NCBI GenBank assembly: GCA_964057225.1
Contig: CAXKVF010000081.1
Span: 310,001 to 374,000 of the forward strand
Source of the DNA: Auanema rhodensis
Lineage: Eukaryota > Nematoda > Chromadorea > Rhabditida > Rhabditidae
Direction of reading: 5' to 3'
Length of the DNA: 64,000 nucleotides
A program made the position numbers and the translations under genes. Under the pieces are notes generated by a model. That model worked only from the letters and a program-made list of their open reading frames with translations. It had not been told where the DNA came from and made no database searches. This document shows positions 1-11,914 of this stretch, piece by piece; the first letter of the stretch is position 1; each line of letters starts with the position of its first letter.

Positions 1-23
1 TTGAAAACCGCATCTCTTTATCT

Positions 24-33
24 TTCACGTGAA
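24..33. repeat. Perfect 10-bp palindrome TTCACGTGAA with CACGTG core
   Basis: The sequence equals its own reverse complement and recurs once per monomer in nearly every copy. The core CACGTG is the E-box/G-box bound by bHLH or bZIP factors in eukaryotes; binding here is speculation. Some monomers break the outer arm (cacgtgtagc at about 1087, 3883 and 49015, and in the inverted block; cacgagaag at about 26729), and cacgtgaatcg changes the bases just outside it. Confidence 0.85.
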
Positions 34-49
34 GCGAGTTACATACCAA

Positions 50-63
50 GTGCACATCACGTG
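50..63. repeat. Adjacent GTGCAC and CACGTG palindromes
   Basis: Monomer positions 50-55 read GTGCAC and 58-63 read CACGTG, both perfect 6-bp palindromes two bases apart, and both recur in almost all monomers. In a few copies the first is altered (agcgcac at about 23051, 23755 and 26395). It lies in the near-invariant half of the monomer. No function can be read from the sequence. Confidence 0.8.
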
Positions 64-67
64 TACA

Positions 68-87
68 TTTAATTAGCATAAATTAAA
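68..87. repeat. AT-rich inverted repeat, 7-bp arms, 6-bp spacer
   Basis: TTTAATT (68-74) and AATTAAA (81-87) are reverse complements separated by agcata. The dyad is kept in almost every monomer; the recurrent variant aataagc (for example 952, 3749, 14099, 17091, 21491, 22898) changes the left arm. Short AT dyads are common in centromeric satellites and have been proposed to help form non-B DNA; that role is inferred here. Confidence 0.75.
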
Positions 88-107
88 GTTCACGTAAATT
101 TCAAAGT

Positions 108-120
108 CATGGTTACCATG
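108..120. repeat. Dyad CATGGT-t-ACCATG
   Basis: Perfect 6-bp arms around a single central base, present in nearly every monomer. It sits at the border between the conserved portion (1-118) and the variable portion (119-176). Rare breaks: ggtcacc (about 9739 and 12202), accaag (about 16608 and 19776), accata (from 21359 onward in the 21-31 kb domain), catagtt (about 28919 and 29975), ggttatcatg (about 59831). Confidence 0.8.
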
Positions 121-1760
121 CACCAATATCAATAAAAAATTGTTTTTAGACTAATATGGACATGGGGAATCTAATTTTGAAAACCGCATCTCTTTATCTT
201 TCACGTGAAGCGAGTTACATACCAAGTGCACATCACGTGTACATTTAATTAGCATAAATTAAAGTTCACGTAAATTTCAAAGTCATGGTTACCATGAACC
301 AATATCAATGAAAATTTGTTTTTAGACTAATATGGACATGGGGAATCAAATTTTGAAAACCGCATCTCTTTATCTTTCACGTGAAGCGAGTTACATACCA
401 AGTGCACATCACGTGTACATTTAATTAGCATAAATTAAAGTTCACGTAAATTTCAAAGTCATGGTTACCATGCACCAATATCAATAAAAATTTGTTTTTA
501 GACTAATATGGACATGGGGAATCTTATTTTGAAAACCGCATCTCTTTATCTTTCACGTGAAGCGAGTTACATACCAAGTGCACATCACGTGTACATTTAA
601 TTAGCATAAATTAAAGTTCACGTAAATTTCAAAGTCATGGTTACCATGCACCAATATCAATAAAAATTTGTTTTTAGACTAATATGCACATGGGGAATCT
701 AATTTTGAAAACCGCATCTCTTTATCTTTCACGTGAAGCGAGTTACATACCAAGTGCACATCACGTGTACATTTAATTAGCATAAATTAAAGTTCACGTA
801 AATTTCAAAGTCATGGTTACCATGAACCAATATCAATGAAAATTTGTTTTTAGACTAATATGGACATGAGGAATCTAATTTTGAAAACCGCATCTCTTTA
901 TCTTTCACGTGAAGCGAGTTACATACCAAGTGCACATCACGTGTACATTTAATAAGCATAAATTAAAGTTCACGTAAATTTCAAAGTCATGGTTACCATG
1001 CACCAATATCAATAAAAATTTGTTTTTAGACTAATATGGACATGGGGAATCTCATTTTGAAAACCGCATCTCTTTATCTTTCACGTGTAGCGAGTTACAT
1101 ACCAAGTGCACATCACGTGTACATTTAATTAGCATAAATTAAAGTTCACGTAAATTTCAAAGTCATGGTTACCATGAACCAATATCAATGAAAATTTGTT
1201 TTTAGGCTAATATGGACATGGGGAATCAAATTTTGAAAACCGCATCTCTTTATCTTTCACGTGAAGCGAGTTACATACCAAGTGCACATCACGTGTACAT
1301 TTAATTAGCATAAATTAAAGTTCACGTAAATTTCAAAGTCATGGTTACCATGCACCAATATCAATAAAAATTTGTTTTTAGACTAATATGGACATGGGGA
1401 ATCTTATTTTGAAAACCGCATCTCTTTATCTTTCACGTGAAGCGAGTTACATACCAAGTGCACATCACGTGTACATTTAATTAGCATAAATTAAAGTTCA
1501 CGTAAATTTCAAAGTCATGGTTACCATGCACCAATATCAATAAAAATTTGTTTTTAGACTAATATGCACATGGGGAATCTAATTTTGAAAACCGCATCTC
1601 TTTATCTTTCACGTGAAGCGAGTTACATACCAAGTGCACATCACGTGTACATTTAATTAGCATAAATTAAAGTTCACGTAAATTTCAAAGTCATGGTTAC
1701 CATGCACCAATATCAATAAAAATTTGTTTTTAGACTAATATGGACATGAGGAATCTAATT

Positions 1761-1976
1761 TTGAAAACCGCATCTCTTTATCTTTCACGTGAAGCGAGTT
1801 ACATACCAAGTTTCTCTTTATCTTTCACGTGAAGCGAGTTACATACCAAGTGCACATCACGTGTACATTTAATTAGCATAAATTAAAGTTCACGTAAATT
1901 TCAAAGTCATGGTTACCATGCACCAATATCAATAAAAATTTGTTTTTAGACTAATATGGACATGAGGAATCTAATT
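1761..1976 (+). repeat. Expanded monomer, 216 bp, internal 40-bp duplication
   Basis: The stretch from tctctttatc through the start of accaagt occurs twice in direct tandem (1773-1812, then from 1813), adding exactly 40 bp. The first copy ends accaagtt, so the join has one mismatched base compared with the normal accaagtg. This is the only lengthened monomer found in the window. It is directly followed by a monomer with a 30-bp deletion of overlapping sequence. Confidence 0.93.
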
Positions 1977-2122
1977 TTGAAAACCGCATCTCTTTGTGCA
2001 CATCACGTGTACATTTAATTAGCATAAATTAAAGTTCACGTAAATTTCAAAGTCATGGTTACCATGAACCAATATCAATGAAAATTTGTTTTTAGGCTAA
2101 TATGGACATGGGGAATCAAATT
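1977..2122 (+). repeat. Shortened monomer, 146 bp (30-bp deletion)
   Basis: The sequence goes from catctcttt directly to gtgcacatc between 1995 and 1996, removing monomer positions 20-49 and with them the TTCACGTGAA palindrome. The rest is a normal tgaacc/aatga/caaa-type monomer with the taggct variant. An identical shortened monomer follows 850 bp later. Confidence 0.93.
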
Positions 2123-2826
2123 TTGAAAACCGCATCTCTTTATCTTTCACGTGAAGCGAGTTACATACCAAGTGCACATCACGTGTACATTTAATTAGCA
2201 TAAATTAAAGTTCACGTAAATTTCAAAGTCATGGTTACCATGCACCAATATCAATAAAAATTTGTTTTTAGACTAATATGGACATGGGGAATCTTATTTT
2301 GAAAACCGCATCTCTTTATCTTTCACGTGAAGCGAGTTACATACCAAGTGCACATCACGTGTACATTTAATTAGCATAAATTAAAGTTCACGTAAATTTC
2401 AAAGTCATGGTTACCATGCACCAATATCAATAAAAATTTGTTTTTAGACTAATATGGACATGGGGAATCTTATTTTGAAAACCGCATCTCTTTATCTTTC
2501 ACGTGAAGCGAGTTACATACCAAGTGCACATCACGTGTACATTTAATTAGCATAAATTAAAGTTCACGTAAATTTCAAAGTCATGGTTACCATGCACCAA
2601 TATCAATAAAAATTTGTTTTTAGACTAATATGCACATGGGGAATCTAATTTTGAAAACCGCATCTCTTTATCTTTCACGTGAAGCGAGTTACATACCAAG
2701 TGCACATCACGTGTACATTTAATTAGCATAAATTAAAGTTCACGTAAATTTCAAAGTCATGGTTACCATGCACCAATATCAATAAAAATTTGTTTTTAGA
2801 CTAATATGGACATGAGGAATCTAATT

Positions 2827-2972
2827 TTGAAAACCGCATCTCTTTGTGCACATCACGTGTACATTTAATTAGCATAAATTAAAGTTCACGTAAATTTCAA
2901 AGTCATGGTTACCATGAACCAATATCAATGAAAATTTGTTTTTAGGCTAATATGGACATGGGGAATCAAATT
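2827..2972 (+). repeat. Second copy of the 146-bp deletion monomer
   Basis: Same breakpoint (between 2845 and 2846) and same downstream variants as the monomer at 1977. The identical break shows that the deletion happened once and was copied by duplication of the five-monomer unit rather than arising twice. Confidence 0.93.
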
Positions 2973-5900
2973 TTGAAAACCGCATCTCTTTATCTTTCAC
3001 GTGAAGCGAGTTACATACCAAGTGCACATCACGTGTACATTTAATTAGCATAAATTAAAGTTCACGTAAATTTCAAAGTCATGGTTACCATGCACCAATA
3101 TCAATAAAAATTTGTTTTTAGACTAATATGGACATGGGGAATCTTATTTTGAAAACCGCATCTCTTTATCTTTCACGTGAAGCGAGTTACATACCAAGTG
3201 CACATCACGTGTACATTTAATTAGCATAAATTAAAGTTCACGTAAATTTCAAAGTCATGGTTACCATGCACCAATATCAATAAAAATTTGTTTTTAGACT
3301 AATATGGACATGGGGAATCTTATTTTGAAAACCGCATCTCTTTATCTTTCACGTGAAGCGAGTTACATACCAAGTGCACATCACGTGTACATTTAATTAG
3401 CATAAATTAAAGTTCACGTAAATTTCAAAGTCATGGTTACCATGCACCAATATCAATAAAAATTTGTTTTTAGACTAATATGCACATGGGGAATCTAATT
3501 TTGAAAACCGCATCTCTTTATCTTTCACGTGAAGCGAGTTACATACCAAGTGCACATCACGTGTACATTTAATTAGCATAAATTAAAGTTCACGTAAATT
3601 TCAAAGTCATGGTTACCATGCACCAATATCAATAAAAATTTGTTTTTAGACTAATATGGACATGAGGAATCTAATTTTGAAAACCGCATCTCTTTATCTT
3701 TCACGTGAAGCGAGTTACATACCAAGTGCACATCACGTGTACATTTAATAAGCATAAATTAAAGTTCACGTAAATTTCAAAGTCATGGTTACCATGCACC
3801 AATATCAATAAAAATTTGTTTTTAGACTAATATGGACATGGGGAATCTCATTTTGAAAACCGCATCTCTTTATCTTTCACGTGTAGCGAGTTACATACCA
3901 AGTGCACATCACGTGTACATTTAATTAGCATAAATTAAAGTTCACGTAAATTTCAAAGTCATGGTTACCATGAACCAATATCAATGAAAATTTGTTTTTA
4001 GACTAATATGGACATGGGGAATCAAATTTTGAAAACCGCATCTCTTTATCTTTCACGTGAAGCGAGTTACATACCAAGTGCACATCACGTGTACATTTAA
4101 TTAGCATAAATTAAAGTTCACGTAAATTTCAAAGTCATGGTTACCATGCACCAATATCAATAAAAAATTGTTTTTAGACTAATATGGACATGGGGAATCT
4201 AATTTTGAAAACCGCATCTCTTTATCTTTCACGTGAAGCGAGTTACATAACAAGTGCACATCACGTGTACATTTAATTAGCATAAATTAAAGTTCACGTA
4301 AATTTCAAAGTCATGGTTACCATGAACCAATATCAATGAAAATTTGTTTTTAGGCTAATATGGACATGGGGAATCAAATTTTGAAAACCGCATCTCTTTA
4401 TCTTTCACGTGAAGCGAGTTACATAACAAGTGCACATCACGTGTACATTTAATTAGCATAAATTAAAGTTCACGTAAAGTTCAAAGTCATGGTTACCATG
4501 CACCAATATCAATAAAAAATTGTTTTTAGACTAATATGGACATGGGGAATCTTATTTTGAAAACCGCATCTCTTTATCTTTCACGTGAAGCGAGTTACAT
4601 ACCAAGTGCACATCACGTGTACATTTAATTAGCATAAATTAAAGTTCACGTAAATTTCAAAGTCATGGTTACCATGCACCAATATCATAAAAAAATTGTT
4701 TTTAGACTAATATGGACATGGGGAATCTAATTTTGAAAACCGCATCTCTTTATCTTTCACGTGAAGCGAGTTACATACCAAGTGCACATCACGTGTACAT
4801 TTAATTAGCATAAATTAAAGTTCACGTAAATTTCAAAGTCATGGTTACCATGCACCAATATCAATAAAAATTTGTTTTTAGACTAATATGGACATGGGGA
4901 ATCTTATTTTGAAAACCGCATATCTTTATCTTTCACGTGAAGCGAGTTACATACCAAGTGCACATCACGTGTACATTTAATTAGCATAAATTAAAGTTCA
5001 CGTAAACTTCAAAGTCATGGTTACCATGCACCAATATCAATAAAAATTTGTTTTTAGACTAATATGGACATGGGGAATCTTATTTTGAAAACCGCATCTC
5101 TTTATCTTTCACGTGAAGCGAGTTACATACCAAGTGCACATCACGTGTACATTTAATTAGCATAAATTAAAGTTCACGTAAATTTCAAAGTCATGGTTAC
5201 CATGCACCAATATCAATAAAAAATTGTTTTTAGACTAATATGGACATGGGGAATCTAATTTTGAAAACCGCATCTCTTTATCTTTCACGTGAAGCGAGTT
5301 ACATACCAAGTGCACATCACGTGTACATTTAATTAGCATAAATTAAAGTTCACGTTAATTTCAAAGTCATGGTTACCATGAACCAATATCAATGAAAATT
5401 TGTTTTTAGACTAATATGGACATGGGGAATCTTATTTTGAAAACCGCATCTCTTTATCTTTCACGTGAAGCGAGTTACATACCAAGTGCACATCACGTGT
5501 ACATTTAATTAGCATAAATTAAAGTTCACGTAAATTTCAAAGTCATGGTTACCATGCACCAATATCAATAAAAATTTGTTTTTAGACTATTATGGAGATG
5601 AGGAATCTAATTTTGAAAACCGCATCTCTTTATCTTTCACGTGAAGCGAGTTACATACCAAGTGCACATCACGTGTACATTTAATTAGCATAAATTAAAG
5701 TTCACGTAAATTTCAAAGTCATGGTTACCATGAACCAATATCAATGAAAATTTGTTTTTAGACTAATATGGACATGAAGAATCTAATTTTGAAAACCGCA
5801 TCTCTTTATCTTTCACGTGAAGCGAGTTACATACCAAGTGCACATCACGTGTACATTTAATTAGCATAAATTAAAGTTCACGTAAACTTCAAAGTCATGG

Positions 5901-8780
5901 TTACCATGCACCAATATCAATAAAAATTTGTTTTTAGACTAATATGGACATGGGGAATCTTATTTTGAAAACCGCATCTCTTTATCTTTCACGTGAAGCG
6001 AGTTACATACCAAGTGCACATCACGTGTACATTTAATTAGCATAAATTAAAGTTCACGTAAATTTCAAAGTCATGGTTACCATGCACCAATATCAATAAA
6101 AATTTGTTTTTAGACTAATATGGACATGGGAAATCTAATTTTGAAAACCGCATCTCTTTATCTTTCACGTGAAGCGAGTTACATACCAAGTGCACATCAC
6201 GTGTACATTTAATTAGCATAAATTAAAGTTCACGTAAATTTCAAAGTCATGGTTACCATGCACCAATATCAATAAAAATTTGTTTTTAGACTATTATGGA
6301 GATGAGGAATCTAATTTTGAAAACCGCATCTCTTTATCTTTCACGTGAAGCGAGTTACATACCAAGTGCACATCACGTGTACATTTAATTAGCATAAATT
6401 AAAGTTCACGTAAATTTCAAAGTCATGGTTACCATGCACCAATATCAATAAAAAATTGTTTTTAGACTAATATGGACATGGGGAATCTAATTTTGAAAAC
6501 CGCATCTCTTTATCTTTCACGTGAAGCGAGTTACATAACAAGTGCACATCACGTGTACATTTAATTAGCATAAATTAAAGTTCACGTAAATTTCAAAGTC
6601 ATGGTTACCATGAACCAATATCAATGAAAATTTGTTTTTAGGCTAATATGGACATGGGGAATCAAATTTTGAAAACCGCATCTCTTTATCTTTCACGTGA
6701 AGCGAGTTACATAACAAGTGCACATCACGTGTACATTTAATTAGCATAAATTAAAGTTCACGTAAATTTCAAAGTCATGGTTACCATGAACCAATATCAA
6801 TGAAAATTTGTTTTTAGACTAATATGGACATGAAGAATCTAATTTTGAAAACCGCATCTCTTTATCTTTCACGTGAAGCGAGTTACATACCAAGTGCACA
6901 TCACGTGTACATTTAATTAGCATAAATTAAAGTTCACGTAAACTTCAAAGTCATGGTTACCATGCACCAATATCAATAAAAATTTGTTTTTAGACTAATA
7001 TGGACATGGGGAATCTTATTTTGAAAACCGCATCTCTTTATCTTTCACGTGAAGCGAGTTACATACCAAGTGCACATCACGTGTACATTTAATTAGCATA
7101 AATTAAAGTTCACGTAAATTTCAAAGTCATGGTTACCATGCACCAATATCAATAAAAAATTGTTTTTAGACTAATATGGACATGGGGAATCTAATTTTGA
7201 AAACCGCATCTCTTTATCTTTCACGTGAAGCGAGTTACATACCAAGTGCACATCACGTGTACATTTAATTAGCATAAATTAAAGTTCACGTTAATTTCAA
7301 AGTCATGGTTACCATGAACCAATATCAATGAAAATTTGTTTTTAGACTAATATGGACATGGGGAATCTTATTTTGAAAACCGCATATCTTTATCTTTCAC
7401 GTGAAGCGAGTTACATACCAAGTGCACATCACGTGTACATTTAATTAGCATAAATTAAAGTTCACGTAAACTTCAAAGTCATGGTTACCATGCACCAATA
7501 TCAATAAAAAATTGTTTTTAGACTAATATGGACATGGGGAATCTAATTTTGAAAACCGCATCTCTTTATCTTTCACGTGAAGCGAGTTACATACCAAGTG
7601 CACATCACGTGTACATTTAATTAGCATAAATTAAAGTTCACGTAAATTTCAAAGTCATGGTTACCATGAACCAATATCAATGAAAATTTGTTTTTAGACT
7701 AATATGGACATGAAGAATCTAATTTTGAAAACCGCATCTCTTTATCTTTCACGTGAAGCGAGTTACATACCAAGTGCACATCACGTGTACATTTAATTAG
7801 CATAAATTAAAGTTCACGTAAATTTCAAAGTCATGGTTACCATGCACCAATATCAATAAAAATTTGTTTTTAGACTAATATGGACATGACGAATCTAATT
7901 TTGAAAACCGCATCTCTTTATCTTTCACGTGAAGCGAGTTACATACCAAGTGCACATCACGTGTACATTTAATTAGCATAAATTAAAGTTCACGTAAATT
8001 TCAAAGTCATGGTTACCATGCACCAATATCAATAAATATTTGTTTTTAGACTAATATGGACATGGGGAATCTAATTTTGAAAACCGCATCTCTTTATCTT
8101 TCACGTGAAGCGAGTTACATACCAAGTGCACATCACGTGTACATTTAATTAGCATAAATTAAAGTTCACGTAAATTTCAAAGTCATGGTTACCATGAACC
8201 AATATCAATAAAAATTTGTTTTTAGACTAATATGGACATGGGGAATCTAATTTTGAAAACCGCATCTCTTTATCTTTCACGTGAAGCGAGTTACATACCA
8301 AGTGCACATCACGTGTACATTTAATTAGCATAAATTAAAGTTCACGTAAATTTCAAAGACATGGTTACCATGAACCAATATCAATGAAAATTTGTTTTTA
8401 GACTAATATGGACATGGGGAATCTAATTTTGAAAACCGCATCTCTTTATCTTTCACGTGAAGCGAGTTACATACCAAGTGCACATCACGTGTACATTTAA
8501 TTAGCATAAATTAAAGTTCACGTAAATTTCAAAGTCATGGTTACCATGCACCAATATCAATAAAAAATTGTTTTTAGACTAATATGGACATGGGGAATCT
8601 AATTTTGAAAACCGCATCTCTTTATCTTTCACGTGAAGCGAGTTACATACCAAGTGCACATCACGTGTACATTTAATTAGCATAAATTAAAGTTCACGTT
8701 AATTTCAAAGTCATGGTTACCATGAACCAATATCAATGAAAATTTGTTTTTAGACTAATATGGACATGGGGAATCTTATT

Positions 8781-8955
8781 TTGAAAACCGCATCTCTTTA
8801 TCTTTCACGTGAAGCGAGTTACATACCAAGTGCACATCACGTGTACATTTAATTAGCATAAATTAAAGTTCACGTAAATTTCAAAGTCATGGTTACCATG
8901 CACCAATATCAATAAAAATTTGTTTTAGACTAATATGGACATGGGGAATCTTATT
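8781..8955 (+). repeat. 175-bp monomer, one T lost in the T tract
   Basis: The T tract reads tgttttagac rather than tgtttttagac (about 8924). The same 1-bp loss recurs in the monomers ending at 9275 and 11738, which points to copying of one event within the 9-12 kb segment. It is combined with a tgcacc/ctta haplotype each time. Confidence 0.85.
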
Positions 8956-9131
8956 TTGAAAACCGCATCTCTTTATCTTTCACGTGAAGCGAGTTACATA
9001 CCAAGTGCACATCACGTGTACATTTAATTAGCATAAATTAAAGTTCACGTAAATTTCAAAGTCATGGTTACCATGCACCAATATCAATAAAAAATTGTTT
9101 TTAGACTAATATGGACATGGGGAATCTAATT

Positions 9132-9275
9132 TTGAAAACCGCATCTCTTTATCTTTCACGTGAAGCATTTAATTAGCATAAATTAAAGTTCACGTAAATT
9201 TCAAAGTCATGGTTACCATGCACCAATATCAATAAAAATTTGTTTTAGACTAATATGGACATGGGGAATCTTATT
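9132..9275 (+). repeat. Shortened monomer, 144 bp (31-bp deletion plus 1-bp loss)
   Basis: After cacgtgaagc the sequence jumps to atttaattagc (about 9166-9167), removing 31 bp that include the GTGCAC and CACGTG palindromes, and the T tract is one base short. The breakpoints differ from the 30-bp deletion at 1996, so this is an independent event. I find no second copy in the window. Confidence 0.92.
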
Positions 9276-9451
9276 TTGAAAACCGCATCTCTTTATCTTT
9301 CACGTGAAGCGAGTTACATAACAAGTGCACATCACGTGTACATTTAATTAGCATAAATTAAAGTTCACGTAAATTTCAAAGTCATGGTTACCATGCACCA
9401 ATATCAATAAAAAATTGTTTTTAGACTAATATGGACATGGGGAATCTAATT

Positions 9452-10859
9452 TTGAAAACCGCATCTCTTTATCTTTCACGTGAAGCGAGTTACATACCAA
9501 GTGCACATCACGTGTACATTTAATTAGCATAAATTAAAGTTCACGTAAATTTCAAAGTCATGGTTACCATGAACCAATATCAATGAAAATTTGTTTTTAG
9601 GCTAATATGGACATGGGGAATCAAATTTTGAAAACCGCATCTCTTTATCTTTCACGTGAAGCGAGTTACATAACAAGTGCACATCACGTGTACATTTAAT
9701 TAGCATAAATTAAAGTTCACGTAAATTTCAAAGTCATGGTCACCATGCACCAATATCCATAAAAAATTGTTTTTAGACTAATATGGACATGGGGAATCTA
9801 ATTTTGAAAACCGCATCTCTTTATCTTTCACGTGAAGCGAGTTACATACCAAGTGCACATCACGTGTACATTTAATTAGCATAAATTAAAGTTCACGTAA
9901 ATTTCAAAGTCATGGTTACCATGCACCAATATCAATAAAAATTTGTTTTTAGACTAATATGGACATGGGGAATCTTATTTTGAAAACCGCATCTCTTTAT
10001 CTTTCACGTGAAGCGAGTTACATACCAAGTGCACATCACGTGTACATTTAATTAGCATAAATTAAAGTTCACGTAAATTTCAAAGTCATGGTTACCATGC
10101 ACCAATATCAATAAAAATTTGTTTTTAGACTAATATGGACATGGGAAATCTAATTTTGAAAACCGCATCTCTTTATCTTTCACGTGAAGCGAGTTACATA
10201 CCAAGTGCACATCACGTGTACATTTAATTAGCATAAATTAAAGTTCACGTAAATTTCAAAGTCATGGTTACCATGCACCAATATCAATAAAAATTTGTTT
10301 TTAGACTATTATGGAGATGAGGAATCTAATTTTGAAAACCGCATCTCTTTATCTTTCACGTGAAGCGAGTTACATACCAAGTGCACATCACGTGTACATT
10401 TAATTAGCATAAATTAAAGTTCACGTAAATTTCAAAGTCATGGTTACCATGCACCAATATCAATAAAAATTTGTTTTTAGACTAATATGGACATGGGAAA
10501 TCTAATTTTGAAAACCGCATCTCTTTATCTTTCACGTGAAGCGAGTTACATACCAAGTGCACATCACGTGTACATTTAATTAGCATAAATTAAAGTTCAC
10601 GTAAATTTCAAAGTCATGGTTACCATGCACCAATATCAATAAAAATTTGTTTTTAGACTATTATGGAGATGAGGAATCTAATTTTGAAAACCGCATCTCT
10701 TTATCTTTCACGTGAAGCGAGTTACATACCAAGTGCACATCACGTGTACATTTAATTAGCATAAATTAAAGTTCACGTAAATTTCAAAGTCATGGTTACC
10801 ATGAACCAATATCAATGAAAATTTGTTTTTAGACTAATATGGACATGAAGAATCTAATT
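9452..10859 (+). repeat. 14-mer HOR, first copy (with an extra 2-mer)
   Basis: Diagnostic series: a taggct/caaa monomer, then ggtcacc with tatccat (9741 area), ctta, gggaaat, and actattatggagatgagg (10305), then a repeat of the last two types (gggaaat, actatt at 10657; spacing 352 bp), then aatga with catgaagaatc. The same series lies 2463 bp downstream, but there without the extra 352-bp pair, so the pair was gained here or lost there. Confidence 0.85.
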
Positions 10860-11563
10860 TTGAAAACCGCATCTCTTTATCTTTCACGTGAAGCGAGTTA
10901 CATACCAAGTGCACATCACGTGTACATTTAATTAGCATAAATTAAAGTTCACGTAAATTTCAAAGACATGGTTACCATGAACCAATATCAATGAAAATTT
11001 GTTTTTAGACTAATATGGACATGGGGAATCTAATTTTGAAAACCGCATCTCTTTATCTTTCACGTGAAGCGAGTTACATACCAAGTGCACATCACGTGTA
11101 CATTTAATTAGCATAAATTAAAGTTCACGTAAATTTCAAAGTCATGGTTACCATGCACCAATATCAATAAAAAATTGTTTTTAGACTAATATGGACATGG
11201 GGAATCTAATTTTGAAAACCGCATCTCTTTATCTTTCACGTGAAGCGAGTTACATACCAAGTGCACATCACGTGTACATTTAATTAGCATAAATTAAAGT
11301 TCACGTTAATTTCAAAGTCATGGTTACCATGAACCAATATCAATGAAAATTTGTTTTTAGACTAATATGGACATGGGGAATCTTATTTTGAAAACCGCAT
11401 CTCTTTATCTTCCACGTGAAGCGAGTTACATACCAAGTGCACATCACGTGTACATTTAATTAGCATAAATTAAAGTTCACGTAAATTTCAAAGTCATGGT
11501 TACCATGCACCAATATCAATAAAAAATTGTTTTTAGACTAATATGGACATGGGGAATCTAATT

Positions 11564-11738
11564 TTGAAAACCGCATCTCTTTATCTTTCACGTGAAGCGA
11601 GTTACATACCAAGTGCACATCACGTGTACATTTAATTAGCATAAATTAAAGTTCACGTAAATTTCAAAGTCATGGTTACCATGCACCAATATCAATAAAA
11701 ATTTGTTTTAGACTAATATGGACATGGGGAATCTTATT
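11564..11738 (+). repeat. 175-bp monomer, T-tract loss (third copy)
   Basis: Reads atttgttttagac at about 11701 and ends with a ctta tail, as in 8781-8955. This single-base loss is the last length change before the inversion at 41829. It also explains why the 14-monomer repeat across it measures 2463 rather than 2464 bp. Confidence 0.85.
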
Positions 11739-11914
11739 TTGAAAACCGCATCTCTTTATCTTTCACGTGAAGCGAGTTACATACCAAGTGCACATCACGT
11801 GTACATTTAATTAGCATAAATTAAAGTTCACGTAAATTTCAAAGTCATGGTTACCATGCACCAATATCAATAAAAAATTGTTTTTAGACTAATATGGACA
11901 TGGGGAATCTAATT

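Larger units (their letters stand above)
1..176 (+). repeat. Reference monomer, used here for monomer coordinates
   Basis: First complete monomer, starting ttgaaaaccg and ending ctaatt. Hand count on the common sequence gives 31 C and 26 G of 176 (32.4% G+C). Positions 1-118 are nearly invariant across the window; most differences lie at 119-176: position 121 c or a (tgcacc or tgaacc), 133 t or g (aataaa or aatgaa), 137-138, 150, 158-168, and 172-173 (ctaa, caaa or ctta before the next anchor). The monomer has three CACGT motifs (26-30, 58-62, 91-95), several dyads, and A/T tracts at 134-147 that would be expected to curve DNA. This copy has an extra A in the A tract (aataaaaaattg) balanced by one fewer T, so its length is unchanged. 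Confidence 0.95.
1977..3676 (+). repeat. 5-monomer HOR, two 850-bp copies
   Basis: Copies 1977-2826 and 2827-3676. Each has, in order, a 146-bp deletion monomer (tgaacc, taggct, caaa), two tgcacc/ctta monomers, one tgcacc monomer with atatgcacatg, and one with catgaggaatctaa. I see no difference between the copies at the diagnostic positions, so the duplication looks recent. The flanking monomers at 1057-1760 carry a related but shorter version of the series. Confidence 0.88.

Noticed and set aside
90-101. Yeast-type ARS core on the minus strand (atttacgtgaa)
   Set aside because: The last three positions do not fit the ACS consensus, and nothing suggests a yeast host.
131-138. AATAAA as polyadenylation signal
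   Set aside because: It is part of the A tract of each monomer and is lost in all aatga-type copies; there is no gene to terminate.
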